From Oceanobacter sp. (GTDB lineage: Bacteria > Pseudomonadota > Gammaproteobacteria > Pseudomonadales > Oceanobacteraceae): a DNA stretch of 64,000 nucleotides. The translations under genes and the position numbers were made by a program. Shown here piece after piece: positions 1-8,496 of this stretch. The notes beneath the pieces are model-generated. The model was given only the letters and a program-made list of their open reading frames with translations. It was not told where the DNA came from and ran no database searches. The stretch is taken from the NCBI GenBank assembly GCA_002733645.1, contig NVWL01000051.1, positions 1 to 64,000 of the forward strand, written 5' to 3'. The stretch's first letter is position 1. Each line of letters opens with the position of its first letter.

Positions 1-327
1 CATGCGGCCGCCGCCGGTCTGGTCGCCAGCTTGCAACGCCTACGCCATCTCGTCGCCGACCGGGGTTATGATGCCCGCGCCCTGGTCGAACAGGTCGAGG
101 CCATGGGTGCCACAGCCCATATCCCGACCCAACGCAATCGCAAGGTACAACGCTCGGTCGCCCCGAACATCTATCGTCAGCGCAATCTGGTCGAAAGATA
201 CTTCTGTAAACTCAAACACTTCCGAAGATGTGCCACCCGCTTCGACAAACTCGCCAGAAACTTCCTCGCCGTCGTCGCACTCGCGTCAACCAGACTCTGG
301 CTAAGATTTTATGAGTCCACAACCTAG
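1..327 (+). mobile_element. IS5-family transposase, 3' fragment (cut by window edge)
   Basis: An open frame enters from the left edge and ends at a TAG at 325-327. It carries the C-terminal half of a DDE transposase. The ADRGYDA block and the NLVERYFCKLK block (with the catalytic Glu) are typical of IS5-family enzymes of the IS427 type. The tail RNFLAVVALAS fits the family C-terminus. The 5' part, the left inverted repeat and any frameshift lie outside the window, so intactness cannot be judged. The element ends directly against the stop codon of the CoA-transferase gene on the other strand, so it inserted just downstream of that gene without visibly truncating it. Confidence 0.85.
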
Positions 328-1493
328 TCTGAAATCAGCGCTTTGCTTTCGACAAAGGCGTTGATTTCGCTGTCATCGATGTTCAACCAATCCTGAAGCG
401 CGGCGACATTATGTTCGCCGCGTTTCGCGGTTTTGGCGCTGCTGTCGATGCCGCTCCTGGACTGGGAGAAACGATAGGGCGACTGCACGGTCCGCCGGGC
501 ATTGCCGTCGTCATCAGTGACATCCACAATCGTTCCCAATGCCTTGATACTGGTCTGTTCGTAAATCTCCGGGCCAAACGGATGGACCTCACCCCAGGCG
601 AGGTTGAGCCGGTCCAGCGTCGCGGTGAGCGCATCGAAACTTTCATGGGCCATGATGTGCTGCTCCATCGCCTCTTTCCGCAAGCGGACCTTGGTCGGTA
701 TATCAGCGCCCTCTGGCGTCGGGTCTTGCAGACCGTCTTTGGTCGAAAACATGATCCACAACCATTTCATGTCGCCTGTGATAAGTATCTGGCGGTTTTC
801 CGGAGCTTCCCAGACCAGCGTTTCCGGCGCTTTCGGCCAGATATTATCGAGCGCGAAATGCGCATAGTCGTCGGCCGAGTGAAGAACATTCAACATCGCA
901 AGATCGATATGCTGGCCCTCTCCGGTCTGATCCAGCGTTCGCAGCGCCGACAAGATCGCGATGACGCCGTGCAGCGAGCTGTAACTGTCCGCCATGGCAA
1001 ACTGTATATCGGTCGGTTGTCCGCCGCTCATCTCGGCTTGCCGAGCAATCAGTCCGCTTTCTGCATGCAGCACCGGGGCGTAGGCCGCTCGAGTGCGCTC
1101 CGGACCATTTTGCCCGTAGCCCGATATCGAGAGCATCACGAGGCGCGGATTGATTTTGGACAGGTCAGCCCAGCCAACACCAAATTTGTCCATGACACCG
1201 GGGCGAAAATTCTCGACGACAATATCTGCTTCCGCCGCCAATCGGTGGATCAGTTCTCGGGCACCATCCGCTTTCAGGTCGACGCAGATGTTCCGCTTGC
1301 CAATGTTGAGTTGCAGATAATTGCCACTAACCCCGCTGTCCCGCTTGGCGAGCTTGCGCGTGACATCCCCTTCCGGAGGCTCGACCTTGAGCACATCCGC
1401 CCCAAGATCGGAAAGCATGCGGGTAGCATAAGGGCCTGCCACCACACGTGAAAAATCAAGGACCTTCAGCCCCGCTAACGGAAATTCTGCCAT
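324..1493 (-). CDS. CaiB/BaiF family CoA-transferase (type III)
   Basis: The 389-aa product belongs to the class III CoA-transferases, which move CoA between carboxylic acids or racemise alpha-methylacyl-CoA. The N-terminus has the family pattern GLKVLDFSRVVAGPYAT, then GADVLKVE and NFRPGVMDKFG. The catalytic aspartate is probably Asp169 in MADSYSSLHG. Length is normal for the family (about 380-400 aa). It lies 12 bp downstream of an aldehyde dehydrogenase and close to a CitE-like lyase on the same strand, suggesting a small acyl-CoA or aromatic/branched-acid catabolic operon. The substrate cannot be read from sequence. The stop codon overlaps the end of the IS remnant by a few bases. Confidence 0.85.
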   Translation of the reverse strand: MAEFPLAGLKVLDFSRVVAGPYATRMLSDLGADVLKVEPPEGDVTRKLAKRDSGVSGNYLQLNIGKRNICVDLKADGARELIHRLAAEADIVVENFRPGVMDKFGVGWADLSKINPRLVMLSISGYGQNGPERTRAAYAPVLHAESGLIARQAEMSGGQPTDIQFAMADSYSSLHGVIAILSALRTLDQTGEGQHIDLAMLNVLHSADDYAHFALDNIWPKAPETLVWEAPENRQILITGDMKWLWIMFSTKDGLQDPTPEGADIPTKVRLRKEAMEQHIMAHESFDALTATLDRLNLAWGEVHPFGPEIYEQTSIKALGTIVDVTDDDGNARRTVQSPYRFSQSRSGIDSSAKTAKRGEHNVAALQDWLNIDDSEINAFVESKALISD

Positions 1494-1505
1494 ATATGCC
1501 TGACG

Positions 1506-2960
1506 CTAGAGTTTCATTTGCTGCTTCATCGTCTTCTCGGTAACCTTGCCATAGGGCGGAAGGAAACCAGCAATTTTAGCTATGTTGATCTTGGGTTGCC
1601 GGTACACCGCCTTTGCGTGGCTGAACTCCTTGAACCCATCATGGCCAGTATAGGCGCCCATGCCGGACGGACCAACGCCGCCGAATGGGAGATCATGCTG
1701 GGCTATATGAAAAATCACGTCGTTCACCGTAACGCCGCCGGATATCGTCTTGTCGAGTATCTTGCGTTTATCGCTTTCGGTCTCTCCGAAATAATATAGG
1801 CCGAGCGGGCGGTCGTGGTCATTCACATAGTCGACGACCTCGTCGAGATTCCGATATGTCTTGACCGGCAGAATTGGGCCGAAGATTTCTTCCTGCATCA
1901 CCCGCATATCGTCATTGACATTTTGCAGCACGGTCAAAGGCATCTTGTTGCTGTTGGTATTGGAAAAATCTTCATCGCCCGGGTTGACGATTGTCTGTTT
2001 CGCACCTTTTGCCAGCGCATCGTCGATGAGGCCCTGCAGACGCTCCTTGTGCCGACCATTGATCACCGACGTATAATCATCATTGCCGATCAGCGTCGGA
2101 TATTGTTCTGCGACACTTGAGCTAATGCCGGAAACGACCGCATCCTCCTTGTCCTGAGGGACCAGCAGATAATCGGGCGCCAGACAGATCTGACCGGCAT
2201 TCATCATCTTGCCCATGGCGATGCGCTGGGTTGCTTTTTGAATATCGGCATCCGGGCCGACGATGGTTGGCGACTTGCCACCCAGTTCCAGAGTAACGGG
2301 AGTCAGATTTTGCGCTGCTGCTGCCATGACATGTTTGGCAATCCCGCCGCCGCCGGTGAAAATCAGGTGATCCCAGGGAATTTCGGAGAAGGACTTGCCG
2401 GTTTCTGGACCGCCGGTGATCACGGTCATTTCCTCTGGTGCAAAATATTCAGCAACCAGTTTCTTGACCAGTTCGCCCGTCTCAGGGCAGAATTCGGAAA
2501 ATTTGATCATCACCCTGTTACCAGCGCCAAAAGCACCAATGGCCGGGTCAAACGCCAGATTGATCGGGAAATTCCATGGGGCGATGACTCCAACCACGCC
2601 TTTTGGTTGATATTCTACCTGACCGCTCGCACCGAGCAGGTTCAGCGGAAAATCGATATTGCGCTTTTCACGCCGCATCCACTTTTTGAGATTTTTCTTG
2701 TGATCCTTGGCATGACCAACGACCGACATCAGGTCGGTCATCACCGTCTGGACACCGCTGCGGTGGCCGAAGTCATTGGATACGGCCTCGCACAGTGCGT
2801 CCTGATAATCGATGATCATTTGTGCCGTCCGGTTGATCCGATCCATGCGATCGTCGTAGCTGACCGGCAATTCTGCATGAAATGCGTCGCGCTGCGCCTG
2901 AAAAAGCTTCATGATCTGGTCTTTGCTGACTTCCCCAGCGGTTGCTTCCAAGGCTTCCAT
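1506..2960 (-). CDS. Aldehyde dehydrogenase, coniferyl-aldehyde-dehydrogenase-like
   Basis: The 484-aa NAD(P)-dependent aldehyde dehydrogenase has PKGVVGVIAPWNFPINL (cofactor fold), the glutamate motif LELGGKSP and the catalytic cysteine in NAGQICLAPDY. The form NAGQICLAPDY and the overall length resemble bacterial coniferyl aldehyde dehydrogenases and class 3 fatty-aldehyde dehydrogenases. I chose the ATG at 2960 because GGAGAG stands 6 nt upstream on the minus strand; a TTG start at 2999 would add 13 residues. It is followed at 12 bp by the CoA-transferase. Activity on coniferyl aldehyde itself is only suggested; medium-chain or aromatic aldehydes are equally possible. Confidence 0.85.
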   Translation of the reverse strand: MEALEATAGEVSKDQIMKLFQAQRDAFHAELPVSYDDRMDRINRTAQMIIDYQDALCEAVSNDFGHRSGVQTVMTDLMSVVGHAKDHKKNLKKWMRREKRNIDFPLNLLGASGQVEYQPKGVVGVIAPWNFPINLAFDPAIGAFGAGNRVMIKFSEFCPETGELVKKLVAEYFAPEEMTVITGGPETGKSFSEIPWDHLIFTGGGGIAKHVMAAAAQNLTPVTLELGGKSPTIVGPDADIQKATQRIAMGKMMNAGQICLAPDYLLVPQDKEDAVVSGISSSVAEQYPTLIGNDDYTSVINGRHKERLQGLIDDALAKGAKQTIVNPGDEDFSNTNSNKMPLTVLQNVNDDMRVMQEEIFGPILPVKTYRNLDEVVDYVNDHDRPLGLYYFGETESDKRKILDKTISGGVTVNDVIFHIAQHDLPFGGVGPSGMGAYTGHDGFKEFSHAKAVYRQPKINIAKIAGFLPPYGKVTEKTMKQQMKL

Positions 2961-3058
2961 TTTTGCTCTCCCAACGGCAGGGCCGTCAGGCCCCGTCAAA
3001 TGTCAATTTCAATTGACCACTTAAACCGGTTTTTTGGCGGTTTGTCGAGGGCGAACCG

Positions 3059-3937
3059 TCATTCAGCCATTGCAGCGATCGCGTCGGCGGTTGCGACCAG
3101 CTGCCTGGCTTGCTTAAAGTGCAAAAGTTCGGTCATTTTGCCGTCAACCACGATCACGCCCTTGCCGGCATTGACCGGATCCTCAAAAGCCTCGATGATC
3201 GATTTCGCGGCCTCGATTTCGCTGGTGCTCGGCGCGAAAACTTGATTGGCTATCTCGATTTGTGCGGGATGGATCAGTGTCTTGCCATCGAATCCAATTG
3301 TTTTCGCTTCCTGGCATTCCGCTACAAGGCCGTCCGGATCGTTGAAGTCATTGTACACGCTGTCGATGACATTGAGACCATAGGCGCGCGCCGCGATGAC
3401 GGTTTGAGTCATCACCGAGCGGAAAATTGAGCGATCATGATCGGCTCGCATTTCTTTTGCGAGATCGTTGAAGCCCATAACGAAGGTTGTCAGTCTTTGT
3501 TGCGCGCCAAGCGCGGCAATCTCAGCGAGTTTCAGGACGGCCTCAGGCATTTCGATCATCGCCCAGAGCTTTGTATCGAGGCTGGCATCGAGATCCTCCA
3601 TGAAATCGGTGATCTGGATGACGTCATCCGCATTCAATATCTTGGGCACCAATATGGCGCTCGCTTGAGCGAGGCAGGCCTGCTTGAGATCCTCCGCAAA
3701 CCAGGGCGTATCCATCGCGTTGATCCTAACGACCAGTTCGCGGCCGCCATAGTCGCCGGATTGCAAGGCTGCGCAGGCATTTGCACGCGCTTCTTCCTTA
3801 GCATCCGGAGCCACAGCATCTTCCAGGTCAAAGATGATCGTGTCCGCAGCAAGCGTTTTTGCCTTTTCCAGCGCGCGGGTGTTGGATGCCGGCATGTAGA
3901 GACAGGATCGGCGTGGTCGGTAATATGTTTCTGACAT
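3059..3937 (-). CDS. HpcH/HpaI aldolase / CitE-like CoA-ester lyase
   Basis: The 292-aa protein of the CitE TIM-barrel family (citrate lyase beta, malyl-CoA lyase or (3S)-malyl-CoA thioesterase types) begins RPRRSCLYMPASN. It has DTIIFDLEDAV, WAMIEMPEA (metal/substrate Glu), FVMGFNDLAKEM and the late block FDGKTLIHPAQI, all characteristic of the family. It is 59 bp upstream of the aldehyde dehydrogenase start-side sequence on the same strand, so the three enzymes may form one transcription unit. Cleavage or hydrolysis of a beta-hydroxyacyl-CoA is the family reaction; which acyl-CoA is used cannot be told. Confidence 0.85.
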   Translation of the reverse strand: MSETYYRPRRSCLYMPASNTRALEKAKTLAADTIIFDLEDAVAPDAKEEARANACAALQSGDYGGRELVVRINAMDTPWFAEDLKQACLAQASAILVPKILNADDVIQITDFMEDLDASLDTKLWAMIEMPEAVLKLAEIAALGAQQRLTTFVMGFNDLAKEMRADHDRSIFRSVMTQTVIAARAYGLNVIDSVYNDFNDPDGLVAECQEAKTIGFDGKTLIHPAQIEIANQVFAPSTSEIEAAKSIIEAFEDPVNAGKGVIVVDGKMTELLHFKQARQLVATADAIAAMAE

Positions 3938-4160
3938 GCCATTGTTCTATATTCAAAGACCCATGCGGGGCAAGATGTTTGCCGCCGTCGGAGGGTTGGG
4001 GCGTGGTTTGAATCGCGCGCGCCCTGTAAACGATCACTCCACTCGCCATTCTTCGGGGACCCTGGTTAGCCGCAGCGCTCTGCAGGAGAAAGGCAACTGG
4101 TACGGTTTTGTTAACTATAACTGGATACACGTATCTTCTAATTATTAGGACTGGCAGATT
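3938..4160. other. Intergenic region between divergent CitE-like gene and O-antigen ligase
   Basis: About 220 bp with no supported gene. Open frames here are antisense or out-of-frame extensions without coding character. It must hold the promoters of the minus-strand metabolic unit and of the plus-strand ligase. An A/T-rich stretch near 4105-4150 (GTTAACTATAA, CTAATTATTAGGA) is the likeliest promoter area for the ligase. Confidence 0.5.
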
Positions 4161-5471
4161 TTGTGGGAGTTCCGAAACTTGATCAATAGCAATACGTTGC
4201 CCCCGAAGCTGATCGGTTATGAAATATCGTCTAGAGCGGCATTTCTGTCTATCGCCGCGATTTTTCTGTCCCCCTTACTCAGTGTGATTTTCCTGACGTC
4301 CTGGAACGGAAATTTCTCGGATTGGCAAACGGTAGCACGATTGTTTTTCCTGCCTGCGCTCTATGGAGAAATCGCTCTATGCATCGTCGCTTTGGCCATC
4401 GGGCTAAATTTGGTTCAGTCTTTCAGGAAGCTGTTAGTATCTGCCAAAATCATTCTTGGTCTGTGGTTGTTTGTCCTTTGCGGTGCAACAATTCTCGCAG
4501 ATGCCAATCAACCAGTCGCGATTTTGGGTGCAGGATTTTGGCTTGTTCATGCGATGACGTTTGCGGCTGTTGTATATTTGATCAGACAGGCTGGTTTGGA
4601 GCACCTGCGTCTTGAAAAGCTGGCGGTCATGCTGCCACTGGCCGCAGCCGCTGCCGGATTCACCATTTATATCTTTGCCAATGTTAAGGGTCTGGATGGC
4701 GATGTGGATTGGATTTCATTTTTACCCGCCTATGCTCACATAAGGCACACCGGCTACATATTTGCACCAGCCCTAGCGGTCAGCTTGGCGCATTTGGCCG
4801 CCAAACCCGGAGAATTGGAGAAAACACATCTCATGCTCCTGACCATCAATTCGGCACTAATGCTGTGGTTGGGTTCGAGGGGACCGGTCTTTGGAATTCT
4901 TACCGCTTTGATGATTTGCATGATTTGCTTTCCGGCAATGCGTTCCGTCCGGTTTGTTACCCGTGCAGGTATCGCGGGAACGGCCGGAGCTATCCTGTCG
5001 TTATTGGCACCCCTGCCGCAGCATGGTGCCTTTGGCGCTATTCAGAGATTCTGGAGTGGAAGCGCGGACCCTAGCGCTTTCTCAAGCGGGCGGCTGAATT
5101 TTTGGATAGAGACTGTGGATCTGATCTGGCAGCGGCCATTGCTTGGTCATGGCAGTCTTCAATTTCAATTTGTCAGCACCAACGCTGGCGGAATCTACAA
5201 ACATCCCCATGACAGCATTCTACAACTTCTGTTCGACTGGGGAATAATTGGGGGGGGAGCGTTTCTGGCAATGATCGCGCTGCTAATCCACATGGCTTTT
5301 TTCAAAGCGAAGGCGCCACCCTATGTGAAGCTTGTGTGCGCAATGGGCTTTGCCACGATGTGTGTTTTCTCATTGATCGATGGCTTATTCTTCTACGCCT
5401 ATCCGATCGCTGTCTCGATGATTTTCTTGGCCCTGCCGATCGCGACCGGGTTTTCCGAGCGACAGACATAG
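4161..5471 (+). CDS. O-antigen ligase / polymerase family membrane protein
   Basis: A polytopic membrane protein of 436 aa with about ten hydrophobic segments. It has the long periplasmic loop typical of Wzy/WaaL (O-antigen ligase PF04932) proteins between about residues 285 and 360, containing LIWQRPLLGHGSLQF and KHPHDSILQLLFDWGIIG. The HxxHxxxxQ-like patch (KHPHDSILQ) matches the conserved histidine region of the family. No ATG is available at the N-terminus: TTG at 4161 (AGGA 10 nt upstream) and TTG at 4179 (GGGAG 9 nt upstream) are both possible. It adjoins sugar-nucleotide genes, so a role in polymerising or ligating a surface polysaccharide is likely; polymerase versus ligase cannot be separated. 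Confidence 0.75.
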   Translation: MWEFRNLINSNTLPPKLIGYEISSRAAFLSIAAIFLSPLLSVIFLTSWNGNFSDWQTVARLFFLPALYGEIALCIVALAIGLNLVQSFRKLLVSAKIILGLWLFVLCGATILADANQPVAILGAGFWLVHAMTFAAVVYLIRQAGLEHLRLEKLAVMLPLAAAAAGFTIYIFANVKGLDGDVDWISFLPAYAHIRHTGYIFAPALAVSLAHLAAKPGELEKTHLMLLTINSALMLWLGSRGPVFGILTALMICMICFPAMRSVRFVTRAGIAGTAGAILSLLAPLPQHGAFGAIQRFWSGSADPSAFSSGRLNFWIETVDLIWQRPLLGHGSLQFQFVSTNAGGIYKHPHDSILQLLFDWGIIGGGAFLAMIALLIHMAFFKAKAPPYVKLVCAMGFATMCVFSLIDGLFFYAYPIAVSMIFLALPIATGFSERQT

Positions 5472-5552
5472 TCTGGCCCCCGTAGTGTCATTAAGACCCT
5501 GAGGTAGCAACGGGAAAACCGGAACTCATATATAGCCGCGAGCAATACTAAT

Positions 5553-6851
5553 CTAGCTAGCCAATCTCATTTCGCTGACTGTTTGGCGGTTGTCGGGCTG
5601 GTCCGGCCAGATTCCCCGCGTGTCATAGACGACCTTGCCGGCGCGTTCATCAAGCGGGATTGACTTGAACATATCGTGATCGGTCAGGGTGATCATTATG
5701 GGGCAGGTTTCCAGTGCTTGATCGATGTCGATCAGTTCCGCGCCTGTGCCGTCGAAGGCGGCTGGCAGTTCGCTGGCATAGGGTTCAACAATTTTCACCC
5801 TTCCGCCATAGCGACGTGCCAGTTTTGCCGCGATCTTGAGGGCAGGGCTTTCGCGGAAATCATCGATATTGGCTTTGAAAGCCAGGCCGAAGCAGGCGAT
5901 GGAGACGCCCGGCAATTCATCGATGAGTAGAGAAGCCTGTTCCAGCACATGCCCGGTTTTACCGTCGTTCACTTCGCGCGCGATGCGAATGAGCGGCGAC
6001 TGTTCGGGGGCGCTGTGAATGATAAACCATGGGTCAACCGCGATGCAATGACCACCGACTCCCGGGCCGGGCTGGAGGATATTAACGCGGGGGTGCCGGT
6101 TGGCCAGGCGAATGACTTCCCAGACATCGAGCTCCATATGATCCGCGATAATGGAAAGCTCGTTGGCGAACGCGATATTCACGTCGCGATAGCTGTTCTC
6201 GACCAATTTTGTCATTTCTGCAGCGCGCGCAGATGTTGTCACGAGTTCTCCACGAACAAAGCGGCGGTAAAAGCCGAGCGCCTTGCGTGCACAACGTGGG
6301 GTAATGCCGCCAATGCTGCGGTCGTTCTGAACCAGCTCTTCGAGAATTCTGCCGGGTAGAACGCGTTCAGGGCAATAGGCTATCGCAATATCCGGAATCT
6401 CATTAACCCTTCCTGGTACCCGCAGGTCGGGACGCAGTTTGGCAATCAAATCTCGCATTTTCTCTGTGGTGCCAACCGGGCAAGTCGATTCGAGTATGAT
6501 AGTATCACCCGCTTTCAGCGCAGCGGCAATATTGGTGGCCGCTTCCATGACATAGCTGGTGTCGGGAATGTGGTTTTCCCCGAATGGCGTCGGGACCGCA
6601 ATCACGAAAACATCTGCTGGTTCGATCATGAGCGACGCGCGAAGGGTGCCACGGGAAACAACCCCTTGCACCAGCCCATCCAGGTCGACTTCCTCGATAT
6701 GAATATTGCCGGAATTGATGGTATCAACGACCTTGTCGTTGACGTCGATGCCGAGAACCTTGCAGCCCGACCGCGCAATTACGGCGGCCGTGGGCAAGCC
6801 AATATAGCCTAGCCCTATAACGCAAACGCTTGGTTTTTCTTCTGACAACAT
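5553..6851 (-). CDS. wecC: UDP-N-acetyl-D-mannosamine dehydrogenase
   Basis: The 432-aa member of the UDP-glucose/GDP-mannose dehydrogenase family oxidises UDP-ManNAc to UDP-ManNAcA. The Rossmann motif GLGYIGLPTAA is at residues 13-23. The PTPF, ESTCPVGTT and YCPERVLPG blocks follow, and the catalytic cysteine lies in GGHCIAVDPWF. The form with CPERVLPG and HCIAVDPWF marks the WecC/TuaD-like amino-sugar branch rather than Ugd. The C-terminal lobe has GLAFKANIDDFRESPA. It sits 105 bp downstream of wecB on the same strand, which makes its substrate, so pathway and context agree. Confidence 0.9.
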   Translation of the reverse strand: MLSEEKPSVCVIGLGYIGLPTAAVIARSGCKVLGIDVNDKVVDTINSGNIHIEEVDLDGLVQGVVSRGTLRASLMIEPADVFVIAVPTPFGENHIPDTSYVMEAATNIAAALKAGDTIILESTCPVGTTEKMRDLIAKLRPDLRVPGRVNEIPDIAIAYCPERVLPGRILEELVQNDRSIGGITPRCARKALGFYRRFVRGELVTTSARAAEMTKLVENSYRDVNIAFANELSIIADHMELDVWEVIRLANRHPRVNILQPGPGVGGHCIAVDPWFIIHSAPEQSPLIRIAREVNDGKTGHVLEQASLLIDELPGVSIACFGLAFKANIDDFRESPALKIAAKLARRYGGRVKIVEPYASELPAAFDGTGAELIDIDQALETCPIMITLTDHDMFKSIPLDERAGKVVYDTRGIWPDQPDNRQTVSEMRLAS

Positions 6852-6955
6852 GGATGAAGCTACTCCGCAGTGCGCCGTTTGAGCGCGGTTTCCCTGCAGT
6901 TGATCTAGCCGCTCAAGGTAAACATTCTGGTAATGCGATAGTTTGCACGCAAAAT

Positions 6956-8101
6956 TTAGGTAATCAGGCTTTTCTCGATAATATCGGCTATTCTATCACT
7001 TGCTTTGCCATCGCCGAAGGGATTGTGGGCCCGCGCCATCCCGAGATAATGGCTTTCATCGTCCAAAAGTCTGTTGGCTTCCGCGAGCATTACGCTTTTA
7101 TCCGTGCCGACGAGTTTTGCGGTTCCGGCCGCCACGCCTTCCGGGCGTTCGGTCGTATCCCGCATAACGAGCACCGGTTTGCCGAGAGCCGGCGCCTCCT
7201 CCTGAACGCCCCCGCTGTCGGTCATCATGAAATGACAATGATTGAGCAAGCTTACAAAATTGGGGTAGTCCAGCGGTTCAATCATCGCAACATTATCGAG
7301 ATCGCCCAGTGCATCGTGCATGATGGCCCTCACTTTGGGATTGAGGTGCACCGGAAAAATCAGTGCAACATCATCCCGAGAGGCCAGGGTCTGAAGGGCG
7401 CTTGCGATATTGGTCAGTCCATTACCAAGATTTTCGCGTCTGTGACTGGTAACCCCGATGATTTTGCGGCCGCTGAACTTTTCGTAAAGATTTTCGAGGC
7501 TGTTGTTCACGCTGCTTGCGGCGCTTGTTTTATTTGCTGTGATCAGCAGGGCATCGATCACCGTATTGCCGGTGACATAGATTTGGTCGGCCGGGATATT
7601 TTCCTTTTTGAGCGCATCCGCCGCCGTCTGGGTTGGAGCGAAGTGTTGATCTGCAATTGTGCCGATGATTTTGCGGTTCACTTCCTCCGGCCATGGGTGG
7701 TAAATATTATAGCTACGTAGGCCCGCTTCCACATGGCTAACCGGAATCTGGCGGTAATAGGCTGCCAAAGCACCGCACATTGCCGTAGCCGTATCGCCCT
7801 GTACCACGACGCGCTGAGGCTGTGTTTCATCCAGCGTTTTGCCGATGCCCGACAATAGTCGAGCGGTCAGGTCATCAAGATTCTGATTGGCCTTCATCAG
7901 GTCCAAGTCGAACTCAGGCTGGATCTCGGCAATTTGCAAGACCTGGTCGAGCATTTCCCTGTGCTGTGCTGTTACGCAGCTCAGGGCGCCGAGATTCTTG
8001 CTCTTGGACAGAGCCCGAATAACGGGAAAAAGCTTGATTGCTTCCGGCCTAGTGCCGAAGATTGTCAGGACTTTTGGTTTGGTTGTCATTTCTTTCGTCA
8101 T
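6956..8101 (-). CDS. wecB: UDP-N-acetylglucosamine 2-epimerase (non-hydrolysing)
   Basis: The 381-aa product interconverts UDP-GlcNAc and UDP-ManNAc. It shows IFGTRPEAIKLFPV near the start, the HVEAGLRS block, TSHRRENLG, and the C-terminal substrate-binding TDSGGVQEEAP with GKPVLVMRDTTERPE. All are signature elements of the GT-B-fold WecB/MnaA family. The neighbouring wecC then oxidises the product to UDP-ManNAcA, a building block of capsules and enterobacterial-type common antigens. It starts after a 395-bp intergenic region, so it probably has its own promoter. Confidence 0.92.
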   Translation of the reverse strand: MTKEMTTKPKVLTIFGTRPEAIKLFPVIRALSKSKNLGALSCVTAQHREMLDQVLQIAEIQPEFDLDLMKANQNLDDLTARLLSGIGKTLDETQPQRVVVQGDTATAMCGALAAYYRQIPVSHVEAGLRSYNIYHPWPEEVNRKIIGTIADQHFAPTQTAADALKKENIPADQIYVTGNTVIDALLITANKTSAASSVNNSLENLYEKFSGRKIIGVTSHRRENLGNGLTNIASALQTLASRDDVALIFPVHLNPKVRAIMHDALGDLDNVAMIEPLDYPNFVSLLNHCHFMMTDSGGVQEEAPALGKPVLVMRDTTERPEGVAAGTAKLVGTDKSVMLAEANRLLDDESHYLGMARAHNPFGDGKASDRIADIIEKSLIT

Positions 8102-8496
8102 CGGGGCTGCTTAGTGAGTTTTGGCTAAAATTTTGATAATCATATTTCAGATAAAACCGTGGCCTGTTCAGTTAGACCAAGCGCCATTCATTATATTGCT
8201 ATGTAATCAAGATATGGCTGAAACTGTCAACGGGCCTGAATTGGCCCGCCCAACACGTTTGGCGGGTGCCGACGTGCGATCGGATTCTGCGCTTTCCTGC
8301 GTCATTCGCTACTCAGCCGCTAATAGGGTTTTTGGAACTGTCGCTTCGTCAGCCATCGAACTGCACGACTATTGCTGTGTCAAAGAGGGGCTAGAATTGT
8401 GGCACGTCTGTAAGGAAGAACCCGACCGACCTGGCTAACCGCCGATATTGAAACTGTGCCGCAGGCGCGCCCAGTGGAAAGCGCGAAGCCGCTAGT
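8102..8496. other. Intergenic region upstream of wecB with nested inverted repeats
   Basis: A 395-bp stretch without a supported gene. The wecB-proximal 100 bp is A/T-rich (TTTGATAATCATATTTCAGATAA) and is the probable promoter region. Between 8231 and 8266 two inverted repeats overlap: CGGGCC-TGAATT-GGCCCG, and CCCGCC pairing with GGCGGG. They share the bases CCCG and so cannot form together. No T-run follows either arm, so a simple terminator is not indicated. Confidence 0.55.
8231..8266. repeat. Two overlapping, mutually exclusive inverted repeats
   Basis: Arm pair one is 8231-8236 with 8243-8248 (perfect 6 bp, 6-nt loop). Arm pair two is 8245-8250 with 8261-8266, extended inward by two A-T pairs after one mismatch. 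The arms share 8245-8248. This lies in the manC-to-wecB spacer, about 130 nt before wecB, and would be in the 5' leader or in read-through RNA from manC. Function is not known. Confidence 0.5.

Noticed and set aside
411-1451. Long plus-strand open frame of 346 codons
   Set aside because: Antisense to the CaiB-family gene, with no family resemblance; typical shadow frame in G/C-rich DNA.
2238-3245. Plus-strand open frame of 335 codons
   Set aside because: Antisense to the aldehyde dehydrogenase and CitE-like genes, which have clear motifs.
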